A stretch of 64,000 bases of DNA from Blastomussa wellsi (taxonomy: Eukaryota > Cnidaria > Anthozoa > Scleractinia > Plerogyridae): contig OX393564.1 in NCBI GenBank assembly GCA_947652115.1, forward strand, positions 1,586,786-1,650,785, given 5' to 3'. How positions within the stretch are numbered: position 1 is the first letter of the stretch; every line of letters starts with the position of its first letter. Shown here piece by piece: positions 36,150-47,010 of this stretch. Under the pieces are notes generated by a model. That model was not told where the DNA came from and did no database searches. It saw nothing but the letters and a program-made list of their open reading frames with translations. The translations under genes and the position numbers were made by a program.

Positions 36150-38770
36150 ATTATGGCATGAATTAACGATCAGCCTGTTGATTATTAATAAATAACACCC
36201 GATGGCAGTTTAAAAGACCATATTAAGTAAACGCATTTTGCGCCTCGCAGGTTAATTCAACGTAAACCAACTTATCCCTTTCAAAGTAAAATTCAGGTGC
36301 ACTCTTGAAGTCAGTTTGTATTTAATGTATTCACCCATTATTTGTTACAAATTATTTTTATATTATTTAAAAGCTTGGGTTACAAAAGTAGCCTCAGGCA
36401 AAACTGTTTTCTTTGGCACTATGACGAGTTCATTTGCAACTGACTTACTAGGTAAAAGAAATCGAACCATTCAAACTAATGCCCGTTTTCAGTTGTATCA
36501 GAAAGAGCTTTGAAATGAGCTACGTCACGGTATTCGGAATCATTTTCTTCGACGAACCAAATTGCCCTTAAAACGAAAGAAACCTAAAACTAATAGTTTA
36601 CTAAGGAAGAAAAACAGCAAAGAGGTGATACTAAACCAAAAAGGAACAAGGATGGCTGAGGTTGGGGAAGATTAAAACGGATTGGAAATGACGAATTAAT
36701 GAAAAAATTTAGGCTAAATTGTTCAAAATGCACAAACCGTGAATTAGCTCCTTTAATATAAGGTAAGTTGTGATGCGTGCTGTTTGCGCACTATCCTGCA
36801 AACAGGTTCACGTTTATGTGGAAACCACGAAAGCAAACGGCCAATAGCGCCAATAGTTATGCTTGGAGGCTGCCGGAGTATGTTTGAATAAACGCAGTCT
36901 AATATCATTTTAACCTACTGGCTTAAAATTGTCAAAGAAATTTTTTGCAAACGAAGCCAATATATGTCGTCAACCAATCAAATACATTAGTAGCGTGTGT
37001 ACCATAGTAACATAGGAAAATACACAGATAGAATAATGAATCAATGAACCCACTTTTCTCTTTATGCAATACAAAATTTGTCTTCTTGGCCTTTTCTGGC
37101 GGGTTTAGCCTCATGAACAATTACAATGTCTTCCAACCTAAGCTTCACGAACATTGCTTAGATACTTGAAACAAATTTAAACTGCCAGTCAATTCTCATT
37201 TTCTCGAAAGCGAATGACTTTGTTGATTATAAAGAGTTAAAGTACTTTTTCGACACCTTTCACATTTGAACGAATCCAACTAGCAATGGCTAGAAATAAA
37301 ACTGAAAACCAAGGCTAAATTTATACTAATATACGATAATAGAACGTGTTGGTTTTTCGGCGTGGTCGTAGCGTCGCATCGAATTAAAAATTGATGCTAT
37401 AATTTAGGTGTTTCATAATCAACTCGTCGGTTTAAATGGCGTTCTGGGTCCATATGGCTGGCGAAAGACGAACGCAAAATTCTTTACTCTTTAAAATGGA
37501 TGCGTGCAGCGTCTATACTGTTACATCAACGGGGTAACTTCTATCAGCATGACCATCAGTGTTTAAATCGCTTGCTCGTGTTCATGCTCAAAGTAAAGCC
37601 AATACCACATTTTAAAGAGAAGCCTTGTGAGATTATTCGTATGTTAATTTTCTCTCGCGTGTTGTTCAGTAAACACGTGGAGGCAAGAAAATTGGGTGAT
37701 TATCAATAAGTTAATTATCGTTGACACGCGAACAAACCCGGCAGATTTAGGATACAGTAAACATTGGGGAATGAACGCAGTTTTATAGTAATATATTGTT
37801 GTCAAAAATTAGATGACTGAGCTGAAAGTTCTGAAGTTCAGTAGAGAGACCGCGAAGCATTGTCTGTAATATCTAAATACCGTAAACCTTTTAGAGGCGG
37901 CGAACTAATTAGCATGCATTTGCGTTTAACTATCACTGTCGTAATAGCTAATATAAGCCTTCTGTAATGAAAGTTACGACTCTTCTAAGAAGTCGACTTT
38001 ACTGAGTAAATCGACCATAGTCGACTGAGGGAAGAGAACAAACAGACAGTGATCACAAGTACAGGCGACACGCTGTGTATATTACTAGTAATAAAAAGTG
38101 AATTTTTTTAGAGTTTTGGCTGTGATGCATTTGCATATGGTACGCACAGAAAGACCCGATTTTTTGACGATAAAACGATAATGTTTGAATACTTAGCGAA
38201 ATTTTTTAAGCATATTTTTGGAACACGGCCTCCATGAAAAGCAGTTTTTATTCTTTTGTATTTTATACCTTTTTTGTAGCTAGGAAGATAGGTAGTTAGT
38301 TGATTACCATAAATACTTCTAAATAAGCTGATGGGAATACCGTCTATAACTAAAGTTATCTTATCTTATCTTATCTTATACTTGGGTATAAATGCCAGTT
38401 GAAAACAAAATTGACAAAAGGCTATATCAAGACTAGCTGACAATACTCAAACCTCGTAACGGCACGAGATTTGTTGTGGGGCATATCATGACGAGTTCAT
38501 ACGGAGCATGAAGCTGTATTGAATTTGTATAAAAAGCAAGGAATTGATATCTTCATTATACAAGTATCACGACGTTTCAGAAATTGCGCCATGAGTATAT
38601 GGCGGTTTACAAAATAAATGAGATAGCTATATAAATTGCACGTGTTTTTGAAAGTTAAAACCAATTAATTTTGGAAATGAAACATGACATTTCTGGCGAA
38701 TTATTTAGAATTAGTCTAAATCAAAAGAATGTTAATATTCTCTTGTCCCTCGTAGCCGGCGGGACCTGTG
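36150..38770. other. Intergenic upstream of gene I
   Basis: No exon or RNA gene I can support. It holds a short (TCTTA)n run at about 38357-38380. Confidence 0.4.
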
Positions 38771-38771
38771 C

Positions 38772-38905
38772 ATGAGGAACAAGTGGCTCAACTGGGACAC
38801 ATGATTTGATTGGGCAGAAACACTAAAAAAAACGGCTGATGTGATTGGACTCCCTATCTTAGATTTTAGCCAATCAAATCACGTGTCCACAGAGCCACTT
38901 TTTCC
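38772..38905. mobile_element. Palindromic MITE (GTGGCTC family), copy 1
   Basis: Left end GAGGAACAAGTGGCTCAACT, ACATGATTTGATTGG; right end CCAATCAAATCACGTGTCCA, GAGCCACTTTTTCC is the inverse. A related copy is at about 46829-47010. Both share flanking sequence ending in ATGAACATTTTGACAATTTT-like text, so a larger composite repeat is likely. Confidence 0.6.
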
Positions 38906-39441
38906 GATACTGCGGAGAAACGAGAGAATGTCTGAAAATATGAACATTTTGACAATTTTTAAGGAAACCCTGAATATTTAAGGTTAAGATTTATACCGGA
39001 GCCATTGTTTTATGCTTCTTTACCTCTCAATTTCCACCTTCATAAAAAAATTTGCCTTCAATGTTTGTTATAAGCATCGTAAGTTGTACCTTTGGACTGA
39101 AATTATACCATCGACGGATCATGGCTCCCCTTACTGACGATGACCACCTCGAGAAATTATGATGTCAAGTGCATGCGCGGATGCGTTGCTCCGCGGTGTC
39201 CTTGTTCCTCGTACGCAGGCCCAGCCGGCTAAGGGGACAAGGGGTTCTGGGAGCAAGATTGGTCTGAAGTGTATTTTCCTGCGTAACGGGCGCGATGGGG
39301 CTTAGGCCCTGATTGGATGATAATTTAGTAGATTTCTCCATGACTGGTCCCAGCCGTTTCTCAGTATCCGATGGCTGCGTGGGTAGACTGGGGGCAATGA
39401 AGCAAGGAGCGCTTTCTAGTTTCTAGCACAAAATCAAACCG

Positions 39442-39570
39442 AAGTAATCATGATGTAATGAAATGTAGTGGTAGTAGTGGTGTTGGTGGTGATGGTGGTG
39501 GTGGTGATGGCGGTGGTTGTGGTGGTTGTGGTGGTGGTGGTGGTGGCAGTGGGTTGTGGTGGACACATGA
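39442..39570 (+). repeat. Short GGT-rich tract with unique leader, copy 1
   Basis: The leader AAGTAATCATGATGTAATGA and AATGTAGTGGTAGTAGTGG is followed by about 90 bases of GGT/GAT/TGT triplets. The same leader recurs at 40382 before the long tract, so the tract and its leader were duplicated and only one copy expanded. Confidence 0.75.
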
Positions 39571-39631
39571 TTGGACACACAGGGGACATATCAAAACTTC
39601 CGCGAAGGATGAATAACAGCTACTGGAAATA

Positions 39632-39801
39632 GACCTTTTTACCGACACGGCGGCCATTTTGAATTCTATTGTTTCAAGTAAGTAAGTAGCTATTATGGGA
39701 TGCCCAGTGAGCAAGTTAATATGTATTTGCCCCCTGGGCATCCCATAATAGCTACTTGAAACAATAGAATTCAAAATGGCCGCCGTATCGGTAAAAAGGT
39801 C
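39632..39801. mobile_element. Palindromic MITE (left duplicated copy)
   Basis: Left arm GACCTTTTTACCGACACGGC, GGCCATTTTGAATTCTATTG, TTTCAAG; right arm is its inverse ending GTATCGGTAAAAAGGTC. An inner pair ATTATGGGATGCCCAG and CTGGGCATCCCATAAT extends the hairpin. Its translations give conceptual frames that are not genes. Confidence 0.75.
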
Positions 39802-39824
39802 TATTTCAGCGTCATAGCGCTGCG

Positions 39825-40247
39825 CAAAAGAGGATAAAGGATAAGAGAGGTAATCCCCATATGGGCCCTATCCCTAAGGTAATTCGTCTCAAGTTATTTT
39901 TAGAACACCCCTATCCCAAAGGGATCAGTAAATAGCCAATCAAATGGCGCGAACTTTGATGACGTAGATAACCCACGCAGATCATCCACGCAAAACACTC
40001 GCGCATTGTGTTAGGCGACCTCAAATAAAATGGGGGAAGATGTGGAGATATGTTTTGTAGACGAAAACGACTGCAAGAAAGTTTCTACACCAAGTGACAC
40101 TGGCAAAAGACGATGAAAAAAGAGTCGTACGTCGTGGTAATATTATAAGCGCGAGAATGAGTGCGTTCTAAAAATAACGTGAGACAAATTACCTTAGGAA
40201 TAGGGCCCATATGGGAGATTAGCTCTCTTACCCTTTATCCTCTCTTG
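39825..40247 (+). mobile_element. TIR element 'CAAGAGAGGATAAAG', copy 2
   Basis: The same element as at 29093-29506: inverted ends GAGGATAAAGGATAAGAGAG and CTCTCTTACCCTTTATCCTC. The internal frame at 40030-40116 (MGEDVEICFVDENDCKK start, 28 codons) is open and ends at TGA. Confidence 0.7.
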
Positions 40248-40398
40248 TGCCGAGTAAATCCTTTTGTAAAATAAGGGGTTAAACCAAGAGCCATATTCGA
40301 TTAAAGCTCCTGGTTAATTAAAGGTTTCCCTCTGGGAGAAATGATGAACTAATGATCATAATGCGTTGTTTTATACTTATTAAAGTAATCATGATGTA

Positions 40399-41570
40399 AT
40401 GAAATGCAGTGGTAGTAGTGGTGGTGGTGGTGATGGCGGTGGTTGTGGTGGTGTTGGTGGTGATGGCGGTGGTGGTGATGGCGGTGGTTGTGGTGGTGGT
40501 GGTGGTGATGGCGGTGGTGGTGATGGCAGTGGTGGTGGTGGTGATGGCGGTGGTGGTGGTGATGGTGGTGATCGCGGTGGTGGTGATGGCAGTGGTTGTG
40601 GTGGTGGTGGTGGTGATGGCGGTGGTGGTGGTGGTGTTGGTGGTGATGGCGGTGGTGGTGATGGTGGTGATGGCGGTGGTGGTGATGGCAGTGGTTGTGG
40701 TGGTGTTGGTGGTGATGGCAGTGGGTTGTGGTGGTGTTGGTGGTGATGGCGGTGGTGGTGATGGCAGTGGTGGTGGTGGTGATGGCGGTGGTGACGTGGT
40801 GGTGGTGGTGATGGTGGTGATGGCGGTGGTGGTGATGGCAGTGGTTGTGGTGGTGTTGGTGGTGGTGGTGATGGTGATGGTGGTGGTGGTGATGGTGGTG
40901 GTGGTGGTGGTGGTGTTGGTGGTGATGGTGATGGTGGTGGTGTTGGTGGTGATGGTGGTGGTGGTGGTGGTGGTGTTGGTGGTGATGGTGGTGGTGGTGG
41001 TGGTGGTGGTGGTGATGGTGGTGGTGGTGGTGGTGGTGGTGGTGATGGTGGTGGCGGTGGTGGCAGTGGGTTGTGGTGGTGGTGGTGATGGTGGTGGTTG
41101 TGGTGGTGTTGGTGGTGATGGCGGTGGTTGTGGTGGTGATGGTGGTGGTGGTGATGGCAGTGGTTGTGGTGGTGTTGGTGGTGATGGCGGTGGTTGTGGT
41201 GGTGTTGGTGGTGGTGGTGATGGCAGTGGTTGTGGTGGTGTTGGTGGTGATGGCGGTGGTTGTGGTGGTGATGGTGGTGGCGGTGGTGGCAGTGGGTTGT
41301 GGTGGTGGTAGTGATGGTAGTGGTGGTGATGATGATGGTTGTGGTGGTGTTGGTGGTGATGGCGGTGGTTGTGGTGGTGATGGTGGTGGTGGTGATGGCA
41401 GTGGTTGTGGTGGTGTTGGTGGTGATGGCGGTGGTTGTGGTGGTGTTGGTGGTGATGGCGGTAGTTGTGGTGGTGATGGTGGTGGTGGTGATGGCAGTGG
41501 TTGTGGTGGTGTTGGTGGTGATGGCGGTGATTGTGGTGGTGATGGTTGTGGTGGTGATAGTGGTGGATAG
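40399..41570 (+). repeat. GGT-rich minisatellite (GGTGGTGATGGC type), about 1.2 kb
   Basis: A strongly strand-asymmetric array of GGT, GAT, GGC, TGT and GTT triplets, with higher-order repeats of about 12 to 60 bases. An example is GGTGGTGATGGCGGTGGTTG. GTGGCAGTGGGTTGTGG recurs at irregular intervals as a register mark. All three frames stay open on both strands, giving valine-, glycine- or histidine/threonine-rich translations. These have no start context or domain and should not be called genes. Confidence 0.9.
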
Positions 41571-42582
41571 TACCCATACATAGCTAAAAACTAATAGTGA
41601 TAGTAATGATATTGATAGTTATTGAAATCTTTAACTAAGCGTAAATATTCTGATAAATTTATGTAATCATTACGTCATCTTATTGGGAGGCATTTCCTGT
41701 TTCTAAGTAGTCTGCGGGTGGTAGTTCCCTGATCAATCACGATATCACAGAATCTATGGCTTGTCTTCTGTTTTTGTGGCCCTACTTGTTATTTCCATCA
41801 GCCTAGCTGTGATCAACGATCGCTAAGTCGTAATTTTTTACTCCCGACACTACACCAAATGAAAAATAATAGAGTATTCTAGCCTCGAATATGTCATTGT
41901 GATACCATAGAATCCTAGAGTATCCTAGAGTATTCAAGGCGTACGCTATACGTGAAGAACACCTGGAGTATTCAAAAGTATATTGCTTTCAAATTGGTCA
42001 TTTATCCCAAACAGCTGGGTCATTATTCTTTTGTCCTACCATTCTCTCCAGCAAAAAAGAGCAACCCCATGTCAAATAGTGGATATATGGTCAAACCTGT
42101 TTGTAGTTGCAATGCTAAAGCAGATCATCCTTTAGGAATAAATAGATGTGATGAAGCACGCTAATGGAACTTCGACACTTGTTTATACAAGCCAAAAACA
42201 ACTAATCAATGTCTATATTTAAATTTCAAACACTGTTTGTAACGACCTTTTCTTATTTTATCACATCGTTTGTCTTGCAAACCGAAATATCGGAAAATTT
42301 CTTTGAAATATATTAGCTGTTTTATTTATCTTGTTTATTTTTCGTCGCTTTGTAACGTAAGAAATCAATGATTGGACACAATAATACAATACAATACAAT
42401 AAAGTTTATTGTGAAAATACACTTAGCTACAGTAATGGCGTGCTTTAACAGACGGGACCAAAGTAGGGGTCTGTGAAAGCACACCAGCTAATTTACAGGT
42501 ATTCCACAAACGCAATAAAATTGCACACACAGGGGACATATCAAAACTTCCGCGAAGGATGAATGAACAGCTACTGGATATA

Positions 42583-42752
42583 GACCTTTTTACCGACACG
42601 GCGGCCATTTTGAATTCTATTGTTTCAAGTAAGTAAGTAGCTATTATGGGATGCCCAGTGAGCAAGTTAATATGTATTTGCCCCCTGGGCATCCCATAAT
42701 AGCTACTTGAAACAATAGAATTCAAAATGGCCACCGTATCGGTAAAAAGGTC
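42583..42752. mobile_element. Palindromic MITE (right duplicated copy)
   Basis: The same hairpin as 39632-39801, with a G-to-A change in the right arm (GGCCACCGTATCGG instead of GGCCGCCGTATCGG). Confidence 0.75.
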
Positions 42753-42775
42753 TATTTCAGCGTCATAGCGCTGAG

Positions 42776-43198
42776 CAAAAGAGGATAAAGGATAAGAGAG
42801 GTAATCCCCCATATGGGTCCTATTCCTAAGGTAATTCGTCTCAAGTTATTTTTAGAACACCCGTATTCCAAAGGGATCAGTAAATAGCCAATCAAATGGC
42901 GCGGACTTTGATGACGTAGATAACCCACACAGATCATCCACGCAAAACCTTCGCGCATTGTGTCAGGCGACCTCAAATAAAATGGGGGAAGACGTGGAGA
43001 TATGTTTTGTAGACGAAAACGATTGCAAGAAAATTTCTACACCAAGTGACACTGGCAAAAGACGATGAAAAAAGAGTCGTACGTCGTGGTAATATTATAA
43101 GCGCGAGAATGAGTGCGTTCTAAAAATAACGTGAGACAAATTACCTTAGGAATAGGGCCCATATGGGAGATTAGCTCTCTTACCTTTATCCTCTCTTG
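42776..43198 (+). mobile_element. TIR element 'CAAGAGAGGATAAAG', copy 3
   Basis: The third copy of the family, with internal frame 42982-43068 reading MGEDVEICFVDENDCKKIS and then a TGA after 28 codons. It differs from copy 2 by scattered substitutions. Confidence 0.7.
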
Positions 43199-44030
43199 CG
43201 CCGAGTAAATCCTTTTGTAAAATAAGGGGTTAAACCAAGAGCCATATTCGATTAAAGCTCCTGGTTAATTAAAGGTTTCCCTCTGGGAGAAATGATGAAC
43301 GAATGATCATAATGCGTTGTTTTATACTTATTAATGGTATATGTGCAGCGAAAATGGCAAACTTCTAATTATCATTGTCTAATTTAGCGACCACCAATGC
43401 ATGGTGGTGCTTCTCGTTTTTCCCTTTCCTTCTAAATCCTTTGAAAGGAAGTCACTTAAGCTAGGTTTTCCTCGAAACTGATTATGCCACTCGAGCTCCG
43501 GGTAGAAAAGGCTGGACCATAATCTCTGACCATTAAAAAACATTCTTTAGTTGAACGTTATTTTTGTTGTTTATTGCGTGATCAGGGGGAAGGACTTTGT
43601 CAAGGACCTTTGCGCAGGTGTATTCAGTTCTCTCGGCGGCAAGCTAAAAGCGTTGATAGCATCCAAAGTTTTAATTACTATGTGCGCGTGTTCAGAGGCG
43701 TTGTATTTTGTTGCAAACGCAAGAAGCTATATTTTGACATGAGTTTTTCCATCACCACGCATACGTTGGAGAACGTCGCATCGCTGATTTTAGTTAAAGG
43801 AGGCGCAAGGCGCCGTAAATGCGAATTTGGCTACTTACACTTCAGGAGAATTTATCTTTATTTATATTAGCTTCACGTGCAGCTGAGTAATAAAGCTAAA
43901 AGGCGACAAGCTCGTTCATTTGATGATGAAAAAACTAGTCTTCATGCGATGCGGAAGCTCTTTCACTATTGGTTTCTAATAGATGGCAATTAAACCGACA
44001 AAGGTGATTATTCAGGCGTATGAGATGATA

Positions 44031-44038
44031 TATAAATA
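44031..44038 (+). promoter_or_regulatory. TATA box of gene J
   Basis: TATAAATA about 91 bases upstream of the preferred start codon of gene J. Confidence 0.55.
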
Positions 44039-44121
44039 TCAAATATTTAGTCCAGTTTAGTCATTACTGCGGCTCATCCCTAAAGGAGAGAAAATTAACA
44101 ATATTGCCTCAGCTGGTAAGG

Positions 44122-46276
44122 ATGAATTCACGGATCGTCTCGACTTTATTTTTGGTCTTCATGCTAAGCGTTTCCTACACTGTGTTCGTCAAAGCAAACT
44201 GGAACTGTCCTTTCAATCCTACTTGTGGGAGGAGAAAGGTTCGTAAAACTCTTTCTCTTAATACCTCAAACGCAGTGAGAAGGGAATACTCGTATTAAAG
44301 GCGCTTCGTCACGGTTTGTCCATTATGAAAAAAATTAGCAATCCGGCTCAATCTTTCACATTCTTTGCCAGCCTTGTTTCTTTCTGGTTCAGTATCACAT
44401 CTTTGGGGTTTTTCTTCCTTAACAAACTATTATTTAGAGGCTTCCTTCATTTTAATGGCAATTTGGCGTGTCGCAAGAACATATGGTGATGCAGTTCCTT
44501 TAATAATAATAGTAATAATAATAATAATAATAATGAATAATAATAAGAAGAACTTGCGATCAGGTGATTTTTTTCGTGACGAACCACCTGATCGCAGGTT
44601 ATTTTAAGAAAGAATTTCATTCGGAGGAAAGTGAATTCAAACTAGGTAATTTTTCTCCAGCTTCCTGTCGGAATGATCTGACTGCATGGTTGACGTACAA
44701 CGCAAGACGTTTGGTTAATGTACATGAATAATAAAGAGTATTCCCATGTTAATCCTTTTTATAATCCCAAAAGTGGTTGAATTTCTAATTACTCATTATA
44801 ATATCAATGCATTATCAAGGAGACAAGTGATTAGCAGAAAGTCACACGACTTGGTCGATAGTAGAGGGTCTCAATGGGGTTAACCGTTAGCCGTAAAATG
44901 GCCAAAAATGTTGCCGTTAGGCGTAAAAATGAAAGAATTTTAACCGTTAGCCGTAAAAAATGTTAACCGTAAAAAATCTAAATACAAAAGTAAAGGCCTC
45001 GAGAACTTTTTTTGAGTCTGATGTGTTGTGCGCTTATGTGTTCTGGTAGCGAGAAAAGCCGATCGAAACCGCAATTTGTCGCATTTGTCGCGTCGTCGCG
45101 CTAGTTGACAAACGTTTTGACAGCTCTTGTATTTTACGAGTGTACACACACACAAAAAAATATTTTTTTTATCTCAAAATGGTCCAAAGACTTTCAGTAT
45201 GTTTTACAACAATGGAAATTAATATTTAACTTCTTAAAACAATAGCAATTATTTTTTAACTTCGCCTGTTAACCGTAATGGAACAAAATTAACCGTTAGC
45301 CGCAAAAAAGCCAAAAAATTAACCGTTAACCGTAAAAGCCACTACCCCATTGAGACCCTCATAGTAGGCCTCGCAGCCCGCTGTCCATTGTGGCATGCAC
45401 TAAGGTGGAAAACATCAATTGATTAATAGTTTTATTAAAATTCTTTGTTTAATTTAGGACGGTCACTAAGTTAGGCTAATAAAAACAATTAGACTGTTCG
45501 CTCTCGTTTCTATCGACTTTTATAAAATAACTGAGATACCACGCGAGCTGTCATTGGTCGATAGGTGTGTTTAGATGAGAGTATGAAAACATGGTTGTGA
45601 CGTTTTAGATTCGAGCGTAAATTTTGCCAAACTTTTCCGTATTTACATAGCCTCTAAACACTATAAAGTTATGCAACGGGTTTACATAACTGTCTCCGAT
45701 TCTCCCAACTACCCTCCTGTCTATATGAGGCAATGTAACCACGGAAGAAGTTTGTTTAACCTCGAGCTAACAAAGAACGCCCGATCGCGGGTTAGCCTTC
45801 AAATCGTTAGAGTAAGTTTCATTCTGTGTAGCTAGTCAAATGTCGAGTTTGCTTTACAGTCGGCTGTAAAGTTGGTTTATGCTAAATATTTAGAAAATAT
45901 AGTATTGGCAAAACCAAAATATAAAAGCTAATAACGAATGACCTGATTACAAGTACGCCACAAGCTTTCCACGCCACAGACAGCCCAGCCTAACAAAAAG
46001 AAACATAGAAGTCTACGGAGACTCGATTTATAAAGGGTTTTTATGGATTTAATAAAGCGAGCCAGCCACATCGCTAAATAGGCAGGTGCGATTTCTAACC
46101 TTAGTTGCTAATTATTTTCATTTTAGGTAAATGATGAAAACATACTGCCAAGAAGGCGACTGGAAGATCCTCTCCGAATACAGAGAAACTCTCGTCCGAG
46201 GTTTGGAGAAGCAAATTCAATGAAAGACGAGAAGAGATTGGGCAAGATGATAGCCCATGAGAACCCCCGAACCTAG
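44122..46276 (+). CDS. Gene J, amidated cyclic-peptide precursor (subfamily 3)
   Basis: Exon 1 at 44122-44238 (39 codons, AAG before GTTCGT) and exon 2 at 46127-46276 (49 codons plus TAG), with an 1888-base intron and a TTCATTTTAG acceptor, phase 0. The signal peptide starts MNSR like genes K and L and ends about VFVKA, then NWNCPFNPTC-GRRK. Loop CPFNPTC followed by Gly-Arg-Arg is an amidation and dibasic signal; the N-terminal residue is Asn, so no pyroglutamate. Exon 2 starts VNDENILPRRRLEDPLRIQR and has MKDEKRLGK. An upstream in-frame ATG at 44104 would add MPQLVR; the inner start fits the paralogues better. AATAAA at 46336-46341. A 497-base TIR element sits in the intron. Confidence 0.81.
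44498..44545 (+). repeat. (AAT)n microsatellite in intron of gene J
   Basis: AATAATAATAGTAATAATAA and so on, followed by a small inverted pair CTTGCGATCAGGTG and CACCTGATCGCAGG around 44552-44598. Confidence 0.7.
44864..45360. mobile_element. 497-bp TIR transposon with ATAGTA duplication, in intron of gene J
   Basis: Ends are GAGGGTCTCAATGGGGT on the left and ACCCCATTGAGACCCTC on the right. Both sides are flanked by ATAGTA (44858-44863 and 45361-45366), a 6-base target-site duplication. Sub-terminal repeats of TTAACCGTTAGCCGTAAAA occur at least twice near the left end and again in variant form near the right end. No transposase frame is visible, so it is non-autonomous. Confidence 0.8.
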
Positions 46277-46828
46277 AACATTTTGATGAAAATTCTAGAG
46301 AACAAAATAATTATATTTAAGTCACCCTTGCAGAAAATAAAATGTGTCGCATTTATGTCGCGTTATTTAGTTGTATTTTACTTTTTTGATGTGAAACTGG
46401 TTTGATTCTAGCTTCACCACTTGAACTACGAGCAGCCATTAAACCATCCTCGTTCCCAGAGCCTCTTGTCCCTCTTAGACGGTAGGCCCGTGCACGAGGA
46501 ACGAGGACACTGCGGAAAGACGAGAGAAATGACTGAAAATGTGAACATTTTGACAATTTTTCAAGGAAACCCCGTGAATATTTAAGCTAATATTTAAGCT
46601 TTTTACCTAAAATAGGTAGATTGTTTTATGTTTTTTTGTCACCTCTCAGTTTCCACCTTCATAAGTTTGCTTTCACTATTTGTCACAAGCATCGATCGTA
46701 AGTTCGCACTTTCGGACTAAAGTTATATCATCAATGGGTCATGGCCTTCCTTGCTGGCGATGAACACCTCGAGAAATCTCGACGTCATGTACATGCGGGT
46801 TGCGTTTTTTTCCGCGGTGTTGGAATTT

Positions 46829-47010
46829 TTAAGTGGCTCTGGAGACACATGATTTGCTTGGCTAGAATCTAACAAAAAGGAGTCCAAACAAATTAGAAGT
46901 TTTTTAAAACTATCTTGCAACAAAGGGATTTAAAGCGGCTGATGTGATTGGACCGCCTCTGTTAAATTCCAGCCAATCAAATTACGTGTTCCCAGAGCCA
47001 CTTGTTCCTC
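46829..47010. mobile_element. Palindromic MITE (GTGGCTC family), copy 2
   Basis: Left end TAAGTGGCTCTGGAGACACA, TGATTTGCTTGG; right end CCAATCAAATTACGTGTTCC, CAGAGCCACTTGTTCC. It is related to 38772-38905 and carries a longer centre. Confidence 0.6.

Larger units (their letters stand above)
39575..40382 (+). repeat. Segmental duplication, left copy
   Basis: About 808 bases nearly identical to 42525-43334, beginning ACACACAGGGGACATATCAA and ending TTTTATACTTATTAA. Each copy contains a palindromic MITE, then a TIR element, then a common tail with AAGAGCCATATTCGATTAAA. Confidence 0.85.
42525..43334 (+). repeat. Segmental duplication, right copy
   Basis: Nearly identical to 39575-40382, including the same nested MITEs at 42583-42752 and 42776-43198. 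The GGT-rich leader is not found next to this copy, so the duplicated unit boundary differs between the two sides. Confidence 0.85.

Noticed and set aside
39448..39774. Open frame translating into MPRGQIHINLLTGHPIIATYL-like text, repeated at 42423-42812
   Set aside because: It is the translation of the palindromic MITE and its duplicate, with the inverted arms in the same frame; not a conserved protein.
40318..41581. Long open frames of 300-420 codons giving His-, Thr/Pro- or Val/Gly-rich translations
   Set aside because: All three frames on both strands stay open because the DNA is a GGT/GAT/GGC triplet array. There is no domain, splice structure or promoter.
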